Assembly (NCBI RefSeq): GCF_000814825.1 | Contig: NZ_CP009302.1 | Coordinates: 1,364,001 to 1,428,000 of the forward strand | Reading direction: 5' to 3' | DNA length: 64,000 nucleotides | Source of the DNA: Berryella intestinalis | Lineage (GTDB): Bacteria > Actinomycetota > Coriobacteriia > Coriobacteriales > Eggerthellaceae | In this document: positions 45,456 to 53,455 of the stretch, piece after piece | Layout: the number at the start of each line of letters is the position of its first letter | Position numbering within the stretch: position 1 is the stretch's first letter | Notes under the pieces: model-generated | What the model was told of the DNA's origin: nothing | Databases searched by the model: none | Seen by the model: the letters and a program-made list of their open reading frames with translations, nothing else | Made by a program: the position numbers and the translations under genes

Positions 45456-47975
45456 TTAAGCCTTCTCTACCTGCACCAAGTTGTCATACGGTGCGAAATT
45501 GGTTTCCATAACGGCATCCTGAGCAGGATTGAGCTCCATATGCAACAAACTGCTGTAGTGCGATCCATCCGGGAAATGTTTGGGCCACCACCCTTGCCGC
45601 TGGTTAATGCACCCGGGTTTGATTTCTTCGGTAACGAGGACCTTCACCCGATATTCGCCGCGATCATTGAAGACGCGTGCCATATCGCCCGTTGAAAGAT
45701 CGCGTTCCGCAGCGTCCGCAACCGATATCTCCAACCATGGCTCAGGAGCGACAACTTCTCTGATCCAAGGAAGGTTCACGTGCTGAGAATGCGTGGTGTA
45801 AACGGTTCGGCAGTTCATGAACGTGAGAGGGTATGTCTTCGCCTTGTCGTTACGGTTGCTCTCATAGGGTTCGTAAAACGTTGCGACACCCTCCCCTAGA
45901 TCCGCAAGGCTCTCGGTGTATATCTCCACCTTTCCAGAAGGGGTCATGAACCGCTGGCTTTCAAAGGCGATATGCGGTTCGGCAAAATTTGCGCGGAGAA
46001 CCTTCTTCTCGCACAGCTCGTCGAAATCCATCGTTCTGAACTCGGGTGCAAGATTGCGGGCGAAAACATAGTCGCGGTAATAATCCTTGATGTCGAGCTC
46101 CCAAAGGCTCCCTTTCTTTATCCCGAAGCGCTCTGCGAGCATCTGGCCGATCTCCCAATCGGTTTTAGCTTCGTACATTGGGGAAATCGCCTGCTCTCGA
46201 ACTTGAACGTAAAGCGACGACCAGGCTGTGACCACCTCGAAAGGCTCCTCGTAATACGTAGTGACCGGCAAAACGAGATCGGCGAAATTCACGCCCTCGT
46301 TCATTATCTGCTCGCTTACTACAACGAAGTCGAGTTTAGGGAGAACTTCGCTTAAAAGTTTCTCCCGTTCGGGCCCCTGCGTTCCCCATCCGTAATTGTT
46401 GATCCACAGCATCTTGATGGGGTACGGCTCTCCGGAAGCAACGATATCCATCCACTGAGTACCCGGGAGCTGTTTCGCAGCCTTCCCCGAAACGGGCATG
46501 ACCGCCTCGGGAGGCAGGGAAAACAGAAACCTCATGAGAGATCCGCCAGCCCAGTTTACGTTCGCATGGGGCTTTCCGATGTTTCCGCACAAAGCAGCCA
46601 GCTGAATAGCTGCGCGCGTTGGAAGATGCCCGTTCCAGTAACGATTGGTACCCTGACTGATACGCAAGTTGGACGGCGCATCGAGATATAGCTCCGCAAG
46701 TTTGACGATATCTTCGGATGGAACCTCGCAAATCTCGCTCGCAGCTTCCGGGCTGTATGCAGCAAGCGACTCGAGTATCAGCTGAAATGCGGGTTTGACC
46801 TCAACGGACTCACCATCGATCTGAACAGAGAAAGATCCCTCGAGAACCGCCGTAGACGGAACCTGGCACTTTTCAGGCACCTCTCCCTCGACTTTTACCG
46901 AAGGGTACTGCGGCTTCGTTTCATCGGGGAGCGCGGCAACCGGTACGGAGGCGTTTTCCTCGCCATCCCATACCAGGTAATCCTCGCCCTGGCGCACGAG
47001 TTTGCCCGTAGAGACATTGACGAGGAAAGCGGAGTTGGTGTTCGAACGCAGGTAGCTTTCATCGTGCTTTTTCCGATTAACGATAACGTTCATCATCGAG
47101 AGAATGAGAGCCGAATCGGTGCCGGGGCGAATGGGAATCCACCAATCCGCTTTGGACGCCGTCCGCGAGAAACGCGGGTCTATCACAACCAGCTTGGACC
47201 CTGCTTCTTGAGCATCGATGACGAAGTGCATTTCCTGCATATTCGTCTCGGCATAGTTGCACCCGAACATGATGATGCTCTTCGCACCAACAAGATCCTC
47301 CCAAGCGCTCGCATCCTGATGCACTCCCAGTGTCGGTAAAAACCCCAGGTTCACACCTAAATCGCCCATGATTCCGAAATTCGTCAAGGAGGTCCCCCCG
47401 TACGACATCGCCATAAGCGTCCCGAAGATCTGAGGAACCGCTGCATAATTGCCGGTCATACCGAGCCAGGCATTCGACTCGGGGCCGTAATTCTTTATGT
47501 TGTCTTGCATCTTCTCGTAGATCAGATCCATTGCCTGATCCCAGGAGATGCGCTCCCAGTTTCCAGAACCCCGCTCTCCCACGCACCTCATCGGGTACTT
47601 CACTCTATCGGGAGAGTAAACGCGCTGCATGGCGTTGGAAATCCCGCGCAGGCAGATACGGTTGTACGCTGTGTCCGGAAAATCGGCCGGTTCGATTTTT
47701 TCGATCACGTCATCGTTGACGAATGCGTTGACGCCGCAGCTCCCCACGCAGTTAGGAGCGCACACGGTACGAGCGATCCTGTCATACGAAGGAGACTGAA
47801 CCGATGCCTCTCCTTTTTTCGCATCCTCCCCCGTACGGGGCGCGCACGAAGCAAGCGACCCGGCGAACGGAACGGAACCGGCCGCGATGGCGGCCGCCCT
47901 GAGGAACCGACGACGACTTACGCTAGAGCATGCGATCCCGACGCTTTTTTCGATCGGATTCTTCTCACCTTGCAT
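45456..47975 (-). CDS. Tat-exported molybdopterin oxidoreductase (DMSO reductase family)
   Basis: An 839-residue catalytic subunit. The Tat motif RRRFLR lies at residues 21-26 and a lipobox-like LASC at 41-44, so it may be a lipoprotein on the outer membrane face. The N-terminal cluster motif is CAPNCVGSCGV with a fourth Cys at NRICLRG. Molybdopterin-binding blocks include IMFGCNYAETNMQ and WINNYGWGTQ, and the C-terminal MopB-dinucleotide domain ends near INQRQGWWPKHF. The start at 47975 lies six bases after AGGAGG. It is first in an operon with the ferredoxin and TorD-like genes. The substrate cannot be read from sequence. Confidence 0.9.
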   Translation of the reverse strand: MQGEKNPIEKSVGIACSSVSRRRFLRAAAIAAGSVPFAGSLASCAPRTGEDAKKGEASVQSPSYDRIARTVCAPNCVGSCGVNAFVNDDVIEKIEPADFPDTAYNRICLRGISNAMQRVYSPDRVKYPMRCVGERGSGNWERISWDQAMDLIYEKMQDNIKNYGPESNAWLGMTGNYAAVPQIFGTLMAMSYGGTSLTNFGIMGDLGVNLGFLPTLGVHQDASAWEDLVGAKSIIMFGCNYAETNMQEMHFVIDAQEAGSKLVVIDPRFSRTASKADWWIPIRPGTDSALILSMMNVIVNRKKHDESYLRSNTNSAFLVNVSTGKLVRQGEDYLVWDGEENASVPVAALPDETKPQYPSVKVEGEVPEKCQVPSTAVLEGSFSVQIDGESVEVKPAFQLILESLAAYSPEAASEICEVPSEDIVKLAELYLDAPSNLRISQGTNRYWNGHLPTRAAIQLAALCGNIGKPHANVNWAGGSLMRFLFSLPPEAVMPVSGKAAKQLPGTQWMDIVASGEPYPIKMLWINNYGWGTQGPEREKLLSEVLPKLDFVVVSEQIMNEGVNFADLVLPVTTYYEEPFEVVTAWSSLYVQVREQAISPMYEAKTDWEIGQMLAERFGIKKGSLWELDIKDYYRDYVFARNLAPEFRTMDFDELCEKKVLRANFAEPHIAFESQRFMTPSGKVEIYTESLADLGEGVATFYEPYESNRNDKAKTYPLTFMNCRTVYTTHSQHVNLPWIREVVAPEPWLEISVADAAERDLSTGDMARVFNDRGEYRVKVLVTEEIKPGCINQRQGWWPKHFPDGSHYSSLLHMELNPAQDAVMETNFAPYDNLVQVEKA

Positions 47976-48050
47976 TCCCATCCTCCTGTTCCCGAACAAA
48001 AAGACACGACAAGCTAGAGCCCCGATGGGGTTTCGAATACCCTTTTTCAG

Positions 48051-48062
48051 TAGATCGATCTA
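48051..48062. promoter_or_regulatory. 12-bp palindrome upstream of the oxidoreductase operon
   Basis: TAGATCGATCTA is a perfect palindrome about 75 bp before the start codon. It overlaps a TATAGA -10-like element on the minus strand. It may be an operator, but no regulator can be assigned. Confidence 0.4.
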
Positions 48063-48202
48063 TAGGTCAGCGCCCAGGCGACATCGCCTCTGATCCGGTC
48101 AGCCCCCTCGCATCCCCAGCCTCTACGGCACACCTTACTCATCGAATAGCGCCCCTACAACTTGTTTGCAGATAAATAGCGATTCCGTAATGAGCCTATC
48201 GA

Positions 48203-49450
48203 CTAAACCGCACCCGAAAAGTCGAAAAGGGCATCGTCTCGAGATATGGGATCCTTCTGGGTCATGCAACGCTCCATCCTATCGAGCAAAACGATGGACT
48301 CATCGGCAACGAATAACCGATTTCTTGCGCCGGGGAGCTCTTCGCAATGAACGATCCCCTCTTGGAGTAGGCGATTCATCGCGTCGTTCGTAGCGGATAT
48401 CCCCCGTCCGATAAGCCGGGACGCATGGGACACCGTCATGAGGGGATTGCCGATAAACGCCAAGATCAGCTCTTCAACAGCCGATCCTTTGCTTATCTTC
48501 CCCATACGGTTGCGCCAATGCCTCTCCAGAGCCGTGCACGTCTCAAGATGGGTGCGCATAGCCATGGCGGCAACATGGGAGCTGTGGGCGCAAAACCTCA
48601 CCCACTCGTCTAAAACATGGGCCTTTGACCTCCCCTGCATCTCAGAGCCTCGCTGATACGGAAGGAGACGGATAGCGTGAGCCCGCGTATCGATGGCGGG
48701 CATGAGCGCAATGGGAACAACCGTTTTCCGAAAGAACCCCCTCCGCCTCATGATCGCATGGCTCATCGCCCGTCCGGTACGGTCAAGGGCGGTTTTGAAA
48801 GGTTTGATGCCTTCGAATTGAAAATGAGCAAGCGCCGCTTGAGCGATCGGCGAGTACAGGTTTCGGTTCTCAAAAAGGCACAGGTCGTCTATAAAATCGA
48901 GAACCCGAGACGGATCGGGAGGCAGATACGACATGGAAACGGTCTGCGATGCCTTGCCGCAAGAATGGGGGCGGCTCCGAAACGCGATCCCGCTTTGCGC
49001 GGCTCTGTTCCCGAACAGGCACATCGAATGGATATCGAGCAGGAAGTCGGGGGTGAATCTAAAAGATTCGTCAACCGTACGCACAATCCATTTGATCGTT
49101 TCGAGATATTTGAACGCGTCGATCGCCGATCTGCTGAAACCATGCTGGCCCAATGCAAGAAACTCATCGATCCGCAGACCCTCGCCTCCATCCTCAATGT
49201 TTTCAAGATTCATGATCTCGTATCGGCTGGATATGCGCAGCAGATCTTCTATCAGCGGTTTTTCACCGTCGATGCGCAACGTGGCTATCGCCTCAAGACG
49301 GGCGAGGTTTTGCGAGAGCGCTTCTCGGGAGCGATCGAGCTCTACGCGCGCCTCCAAACGAGAAAGTTCCATCTCCGCACGCGACAGCTCGGCCAAAGTG
49401 GCGCCGCTCAACACGAATCCGTGAGAAGCGATGAAATGCGGTTCGTACAT
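48203..49450 (-). CDS. Fic-fold protein with degenerate catalytic motif and winged-helix tail
   Basis: A 415-residue protein built like Fic/DOC-family proteins with a Fic_N region. The active-site loop, normally HPFxxGNGRxxR, reads KPFKTALDRTGR at residues 216-227. The catalytic His is Lys, and the Gly-Asn-Gly is lost while the distal Arg-Thr-Gly-Arg is kept. AMP transfer is therefore unlikely. A degenerate inhibitory-helix-like TLRIDGE sits at 57-63. The C-terminal about 90 residues look like a winged helix (TVSHASRLIGRGISATNDAMNRLLQEG). The gene is intact, has a GGAGG site and a strong -10 box, so it is probably expressed, perhaps as a regulator of the neighbouring operon. Confidence 0.75.
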   Translation of the reverse strand: MYEPHFIASHGFVLSGATLAELSRAEMELSRLEARVELDRSREALSQNLARLEAIATLRIDGEKPLIEDLLRISSRYEIMNLENIEDGGEGLRIDEFLALGQHGFSRSAIDAFKYLETIKWIVRTVDESFRFTPDFLLDIHSMCLFGNRAAQSGIAFRSRPHSCGKASQTVSMSYLPPDPSRVLDFIDDLCLFENRNLYSPIAQAALAHFQFEGIKPFKTALDRTGRAMSHAIMRRRGFFRKTVVPIALMPAIDTRAHAIRLLPYQRGSEMQGRSKAHVLDEWVRFCAHSSHVAAMAMRTHLETCTALERHWRNRMGKISKGSAVEELILAFIGNPLMTVSHASRLIGRGISATNDAMNRLLQEGIVHCEELPGARNRLFVADESIVLLDRMERCMTQKDPISRDDALFDFSGAV

Positions 49451-49485
49451 GGCCCCCTCCTGACCATGAGTAACTCTATCGAACC

Positions 49486-49505
49486 ATTATAGTTGCGGAT
49501 CCGCA
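49486..49505 (-). promoter_or_regulatory. Promoter and operator-like palindrome of the Fic-fold gene
   Basis: A TATAAT -10 box on the minus strand (49486-49491) is immediately preceded by the 12-bp palindrome TGCGGATCCGCA (49494-49505), which fills the space where a -35/-10 spacer would be. A repressor bound there would block the promoter. Confidence 0.55.
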
Positions 49506-49621
49506 GCGCAAAACTCGCTTGCAGGATTTTGGGGATTCCGCAACGATGGCAAAGCCGCAGCCATGCGCGCAACGCGTCGATGCACAAGCCGAACCCCACG
49601 GTTCGAGAAGGAATCCCGGCA

Positions 49622-49663
49622 AAAAACAAGCCCCCTGCTTCCCGAATCCAAGAAGCAGGGGGC
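49622..49663 (-). terminator. Intrinsic terminator of the flavoprotein gene
   Basis: On the minus strand GCCCCCTGCTTC (complement of 49652-49663) pairs with the arm at 49630-49641, followed by TTGTTTTTTG. It lies about 50 bp after the flavoprotein stop in the shifted frame, which supports that frame as the original end. Confidence 0.85.
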
Positions 49664-49714
49664 GAGCCGGAATCGAAAACGCTTTGTCCGCTCAGCGCAT
49701 ACGAGCCACGACCT

Positions 49715-51513
49715 TTACTGCGGGTCGCTCTTCCCGTCCTCGGCCATGATGCCGCCCGCGGCCATGTAACCGCCGACGAAGGCGAGGCCAAGGTCGGCGT
49801 ACATGCCGGTCAGGGGCTTACCGGCAGCGTTGCCGTCGCCCGCCGATCCGCCGGCGGTATGCCATCCGGCGTACAGCCCGGGAATGGCCGCGTCGCTCCC
49901 GACGTCGAGATCACCTGCATGCGGCCGTTCACCAGCAGGCCGCATTTCGAACCGAACACGTGGCCGCCCAGCTTCGCCCCGTAAAACGGCGGTTCGTCGA
50001 TCTTGATCAGCCATTCTTTCGGGTACTTGTACGACAGGGCGTAGTCTTCGCCCGCCTCGCACGCGTCGTTCCATGCGCGGACCGCCGAAACCAGCGTCCC
50101 CGCCTCAAGCCCCAGCGCCTCCTCCAGCTCCTCGACGGTATCGCATTTCTTGATGGCTCCCCCGTCGATCATCTGTTGGAATCCGGTATGCCAGTCGCGC
50201 AGCCACTCGGGAACGCGATCGATGTAGGGATCGTCGGCAGCCACGATCTTCGCCTTGCGGCAGATCACCTGGCCGAAGAAATTCTTCGTCACCAGCTCGT
50301 CGAACTTGGAATCGAAGCACACGAAGGTCTTTCCCCCGGGCTGCGCCATCTCGATACCGGCCGTGTCGCACAAGCCGGCAGACGAGGGGGAAGCCTCGGT
50401 GGTGTACGGGAAGCTGCGCGCCGACGTCGAGATGTACGGAACGCGCTGGCCCAGGCTGTTGATGCGGAGCCAGGGCTGACGCAACGCCTGATTGCCGTCC
50501 TTGTTGATGTGGCAGTCCATCTCGGTGTCGAACTCGTTGTAGTCGCGCCACCACACGCCGCCGTCGAACGCGCCCGTCGAATCGAACCCGCTCAGAGCCG
50601 CACCGACCCCCTGGCCCATGCGGATGCACTCGCCGGTGCCGTTCGGGGGCGTGGCGATGTTGGCGATTCCCTCGAGGCAGGTCGCGCTGTACTTGGCCAT
50701 CATGGCCCGGTTCACCTCCATGCCCCCGGCAGTGAGAACCACCGCCCGCGTCGCCCGGATGAACCTGTCGCGGCCGCCCGACGAGATGCGCACACCCGTG
50801 ACGCGGGTGCCGTCGAACACCAGGGCCGTCACAGGGCTGCTGGTGCGAATGTCGACCCCGGCGCCCTCCGCAGTCGCGGCCAGCTGCTTAAACGGGATGA
50901 GGTTCACGTTGATGCCGTTGGTGGGCGTCGACATGCCCTCCCATTCAAGCAGCCCCGCGCCCGCAGGAGAGGGGTTCATGGGAACCCACTTCGCACCCGC
51001 CTTCTCGTTCATCCAGTCGATGCACTTGGGCCCTTCGATCGCCATGGCGCGCATGAGCTCGGGATCCCCCGTCATCTGCTGGCAATCGAGCATGAACTCG
51101 ACGATGTTGTCGACGTCGTACGGGTAGCTGGGATACGCCCATTTGCGGTCTTCGGCCTGCTTGTGGCCGCCGAAATTGGAGAATACCGAGGAGTGCTTGG
51201 AGTTTCCGCCCAGGTCTTCGTTGCGCTCGAGCATAACGACCTTGTAGCCCGCCTGGGCCAGGCGGATCGACGCATTGGTACCACCAGCGCCCGACCCGAC
51301 CACCACGACCTCGAACTCCTCATCCCACGAGCTGGGCTCGGAGACGGGTTCGATGGGAGCGGCGGCCTCCTCGAAAGCGGCCTTCTCCTTCGACGCCGCA
51401 TCGAGCGCCTCCCCCTTTGCCTTGGGCTGGGCGCAGCCCGTCAATCCCGCGAGCGCGCCTGCGCCCGTCGCCAGGGCGGCACCCTTCAGGAAGCTCCTGC
51501 GATCCATAGCCAT
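49715..51513 (-). pseudogene. Tat-exported FAD reductase (fumarate-reductase-like), frameshifted near the 3' end
   Basis: From the ATG at 51513 (AAGGAGG seven bases upstream) a 567-residue frame runs to 49810. Tat motif RRSFLK lies at 5-10 and lipobox LTGC at 24-27. FAD fold VVVVGSGAGGTNASIRLAQ and LERNEDLGGN follow. At about 49912 the frame departs from the family. The expected ending IPGLYAGWHTAGGSAGDG and GLAFVGGYMAAGG continues in the next frame down to 49715. A one-base deletion, or a sequencing error, would explain this. The intact protein would be about 600 residues, a periplasmic flavoprotein reductase of enone or carboxylate substrates. It lacks a heme domain. Confidence 0.8.
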
Positions 51514-51711
51514 ATGAAACCCTCCTTCTCGTTTCCATCCCTCGCCGCTTGGACGCCCCCTTCGCACCCAAGCGACCTCTTCGGTTCCATGGTATGAACG
51601 CGAAGCCGAAAACGCACGGTCGAAGTTCGACCTCGATGCAGGAAAACCGACGGCTCTGTTGGAACGCCGACACCCGATGCGCTTTTGCGCACAGCAGCGC
51701 AACGGGGCCAA

Positions 51712-51726
51712 ATCAGATATCCTGAT
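51712..51726. promoter_or_regulatory. Inverted repeat in the flavoprotein-LysR intergenic region
   Basis: ATCAG-N5-CTGAT, 24 bp upstream of the LysR start. The shape (T-N11-A palindrome between divergent genes) fits an autoregulatory LysR box. Confidence 0.45.
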
Positions 51727-51750
51727 AAGAACGACTGCGAAAGGAACGCC

Positions 51751-52698
51751 ATGGATACCCGTCATCTTGAAGAGTTTCTTGCGCTGGCACACGACCTGAA
51801 CTGGTCGTCCGCTGCCCAGAAAACGTACGTCGCACGGGCGACGCTTGCCGAGCATATGGCCGATCTCGAATCCGAGCTGGGATGCCGCCTGTTCAGAAAG
51901 GAGGGGCGGAACCTGGTGCTCACCCCTTTGGGCAAGAGGTTCGTCAGCGATGCCGACGAGCTGGTTCAGCGCGTTCGGAGAACCGTGTCGGAGTACCAAT
52001 CTCTCGAAGGCAACTTCCTCCTGGTCAAGATCTCGGCGACGAACCTTCCGTGGATCGAAAGCCTGCTCCATAGGGCTTGCCGCAGCCTCGGCGCGGCATG
52101 CGAGCGCAAAACCATCGAGATAGCGACCGTTCCCAGCGCCGCCAGCAATATCCGCGCACTCGAAGACGGATCGAACGACCTGGTGGTCGCGGGAATCAAG
52201 TCATGGGTGCCGAAGTCGGAGGCGGAGGCTTCTCTTGACGAGAGGGAACTTGCGGGATTCTTCGTTCGCCGAGAGCCCATCCACTTCTACGTCACCGAGG
52301 GAAACGACCTGTTCAACAAGGAAACGATACAAGCCGCCGACCTGGACGGAAAGACGATAATCGCGCCGCCCGACATCTACGACGGGTACATCCGCGACGA
52401 AGTGGTCGAACGTTTCTCCGCAGCTGGTGCGCATGTGCGGCTGAAGTCGGTTCCCATCGAAAGCCACTTCGATTACTTCGGGCGCAATTTCGATCAAGGG
52501 GTGGGAATCGTGCCCGAGACCCTGGTTCCCCGTTTCGGGATCGATAACCGCAGAGAATGCCGAACGTTCGACCTGATCGACTTTCCGTTCGAGACCGACT
52601 TCTACGTGCTGTACCGCAAGGATTTCCTCGAAGACGAGACCGCGCGAATGCTGATAGACGAACTGAAAGAGGCTGCGCGAGAGCCGGATACCCGTTGA
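51751..52698 (+). CDS. LysR-family transcriptional regulator
   Basis: A 315-residue regulator. The N-terminal winged helix reads DTRHLEEFLALAHDLNWSSAAQKTYVARATLAEHMADLE, with recognition helix and SELGCRLFRKEGRNLVLTPLGKRF following as usual. The rest is the two-lobed effector domain. AAAGGAACG precedes the ATG at 51751. It is divergent from the flavoprotein reductase by 237 bp, the classic arrangement of a LysR regulator and its target. The inducer is probably the reductase substrate, but this is inference. The target gene is frameshifted, so the regulator may be orphaned. Confidence 0.9.
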   Translation: MDTRHLEEFLALAHDLNWSSAAQKTYVARATLAEHMADLESELGCRLFRKEGRNLVLTPLGKRFVSDADELVQRVRRTVSEYQSLEGNFLLVKISATNLPWIESLLHRACRSLGAACERKTIEIATVPSAASNIRALEDGSNDLVVAGIKSWVPKSEAEASLDERELAGFFVRREPIHFYVTEGNDLFNKETIQAADLDGKTIIAPPDIYDGYIRDEVVERFSAAGAHVRLKSVPIESHFDYFGRNFDQGVGIVPETLVPRFGIDNRRECRTFDLIDFPFETDFYVLYRKDFLEDETARMLIDELKEAAREPDTR

Positions 52699-52862
52699 TC
52701 GGCAAGTATCCGCAGGTTGCATTCTCCGGGTCAACGCACACGCAGTCCGCACCTGCCAACCACCGCGGTGGCGCGCGCGGTCGTGCGCATTATCCCCGTT
52801 CGAGCCGGACCCCTGCACGCGCAGATCGAGCTCGCCGAGTTCCCACCCAAAGCAACCCTCGG

Positions 52863-53113
52863 CCAAAAAACAGCAGGTTTGCATCGGCGTGCGCGCGAAA
52901 GCCGTTTCCGTGTCAAGAATTGGCAGGTTTGCATTCGCTATCCGAAGCCTGAAGAGCATTTCGAGCACATGATTCTTCTAGAAGCCTGCAAAATACCAGG
53001 TGAAGAATGATACACCGAATCGATGTGACAGGTGCGCCGATGCAAACGCATCGTTTTTTGACAGACAGGGACGATTTTCGTACACGCCGATGCAAACCTG
53101 CCGTTTTTTGACA
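52863..53113. repeat. Large intergenic palindrome made of four 30-bp repeats
   Basis: Two direct copies on the left (52863-52892, 52911-52940) and two inverted copies on the right (53034-53063, 53083-53113). The consensus is TGTCAAAAAACGGCAGGTTTGCATCGGCGT, cited here in two halves: TGTCAAAAAACGGCAG and GTTTGCATCGGCGT. Outer arms match over 28 bases with one mismatch. Spacing within arms is 48 and 49 bases. An inner hairpin (ATTCTTC at 52972, GAAGAAT at 53002) shares the axis. No protein is encoded. Confidence 0.85.
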
Positions 53114-53417
53114 GATACACGATCGAATCGAAAGCACCTGAAACGGCCGAGACGCCGAAATCCGCTTCCCGTCGCTTAATAGGCAACTGGACCGGAACAT
53201 CTCGCTCCGATCCAGTTGTCCGAATTCGATTTGGGTTGCCGCGCTTGATCAGAACCGCACGTTTTCCTCGATACTTTCTGGAAACTAAGCCGCTCTGAGC
53301 TTTGCTTCGACTGCAGAACTAACCGCAGCTGTCCCTCCGAAAATATAACCATTCTTGATCTCCGCAGAATGAGGCGCAATGAGCTCATCGATGGCGGAAG
53401 CGCTATTGGCGCTGATC
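53114..53417. other. Intergenic stretch without a supported gene
   Basis: Between the large palindrome and the NlpC/P60 terminator. A 70-codon open frame on the minus strand (53176-53388) has no ribosome site and an unremarkable composition, and I cannot support it as a gene. Confidence 0.5.
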
Positions 53418-53420
53418 AAA

Positions 53421-53448
53421 AGAGAGGCGACCCGCTACGAGTCACCTC
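53421..53448 (-). terminator. Intrinsic terminator of the first NlpC/P60 gene
   Basis: On the minus strand GAGGTGAC (complement of 53441-53448) pairs with GTCGCCTC (complement of 53424-53431), followed by TCTTTT, just after the stop codon. Confidence 0.75.
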
Positions 53449-53455
53449 AACCAAC

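Noticed and set aside
52863-53113. Possible CRISPR array from the regularly spaced 30-bp repeats
   Set aside because: There are only four copies, two in each orientation, the intervals are about 19 bp, and no cas gene is near. The arrangement is a palindrome and not an array.
53176-53388. A 70-codon minus-strand open frame
   Set aside because: No ribosome site, no recognisable motif and weak codon character. It is not supported as a gene.
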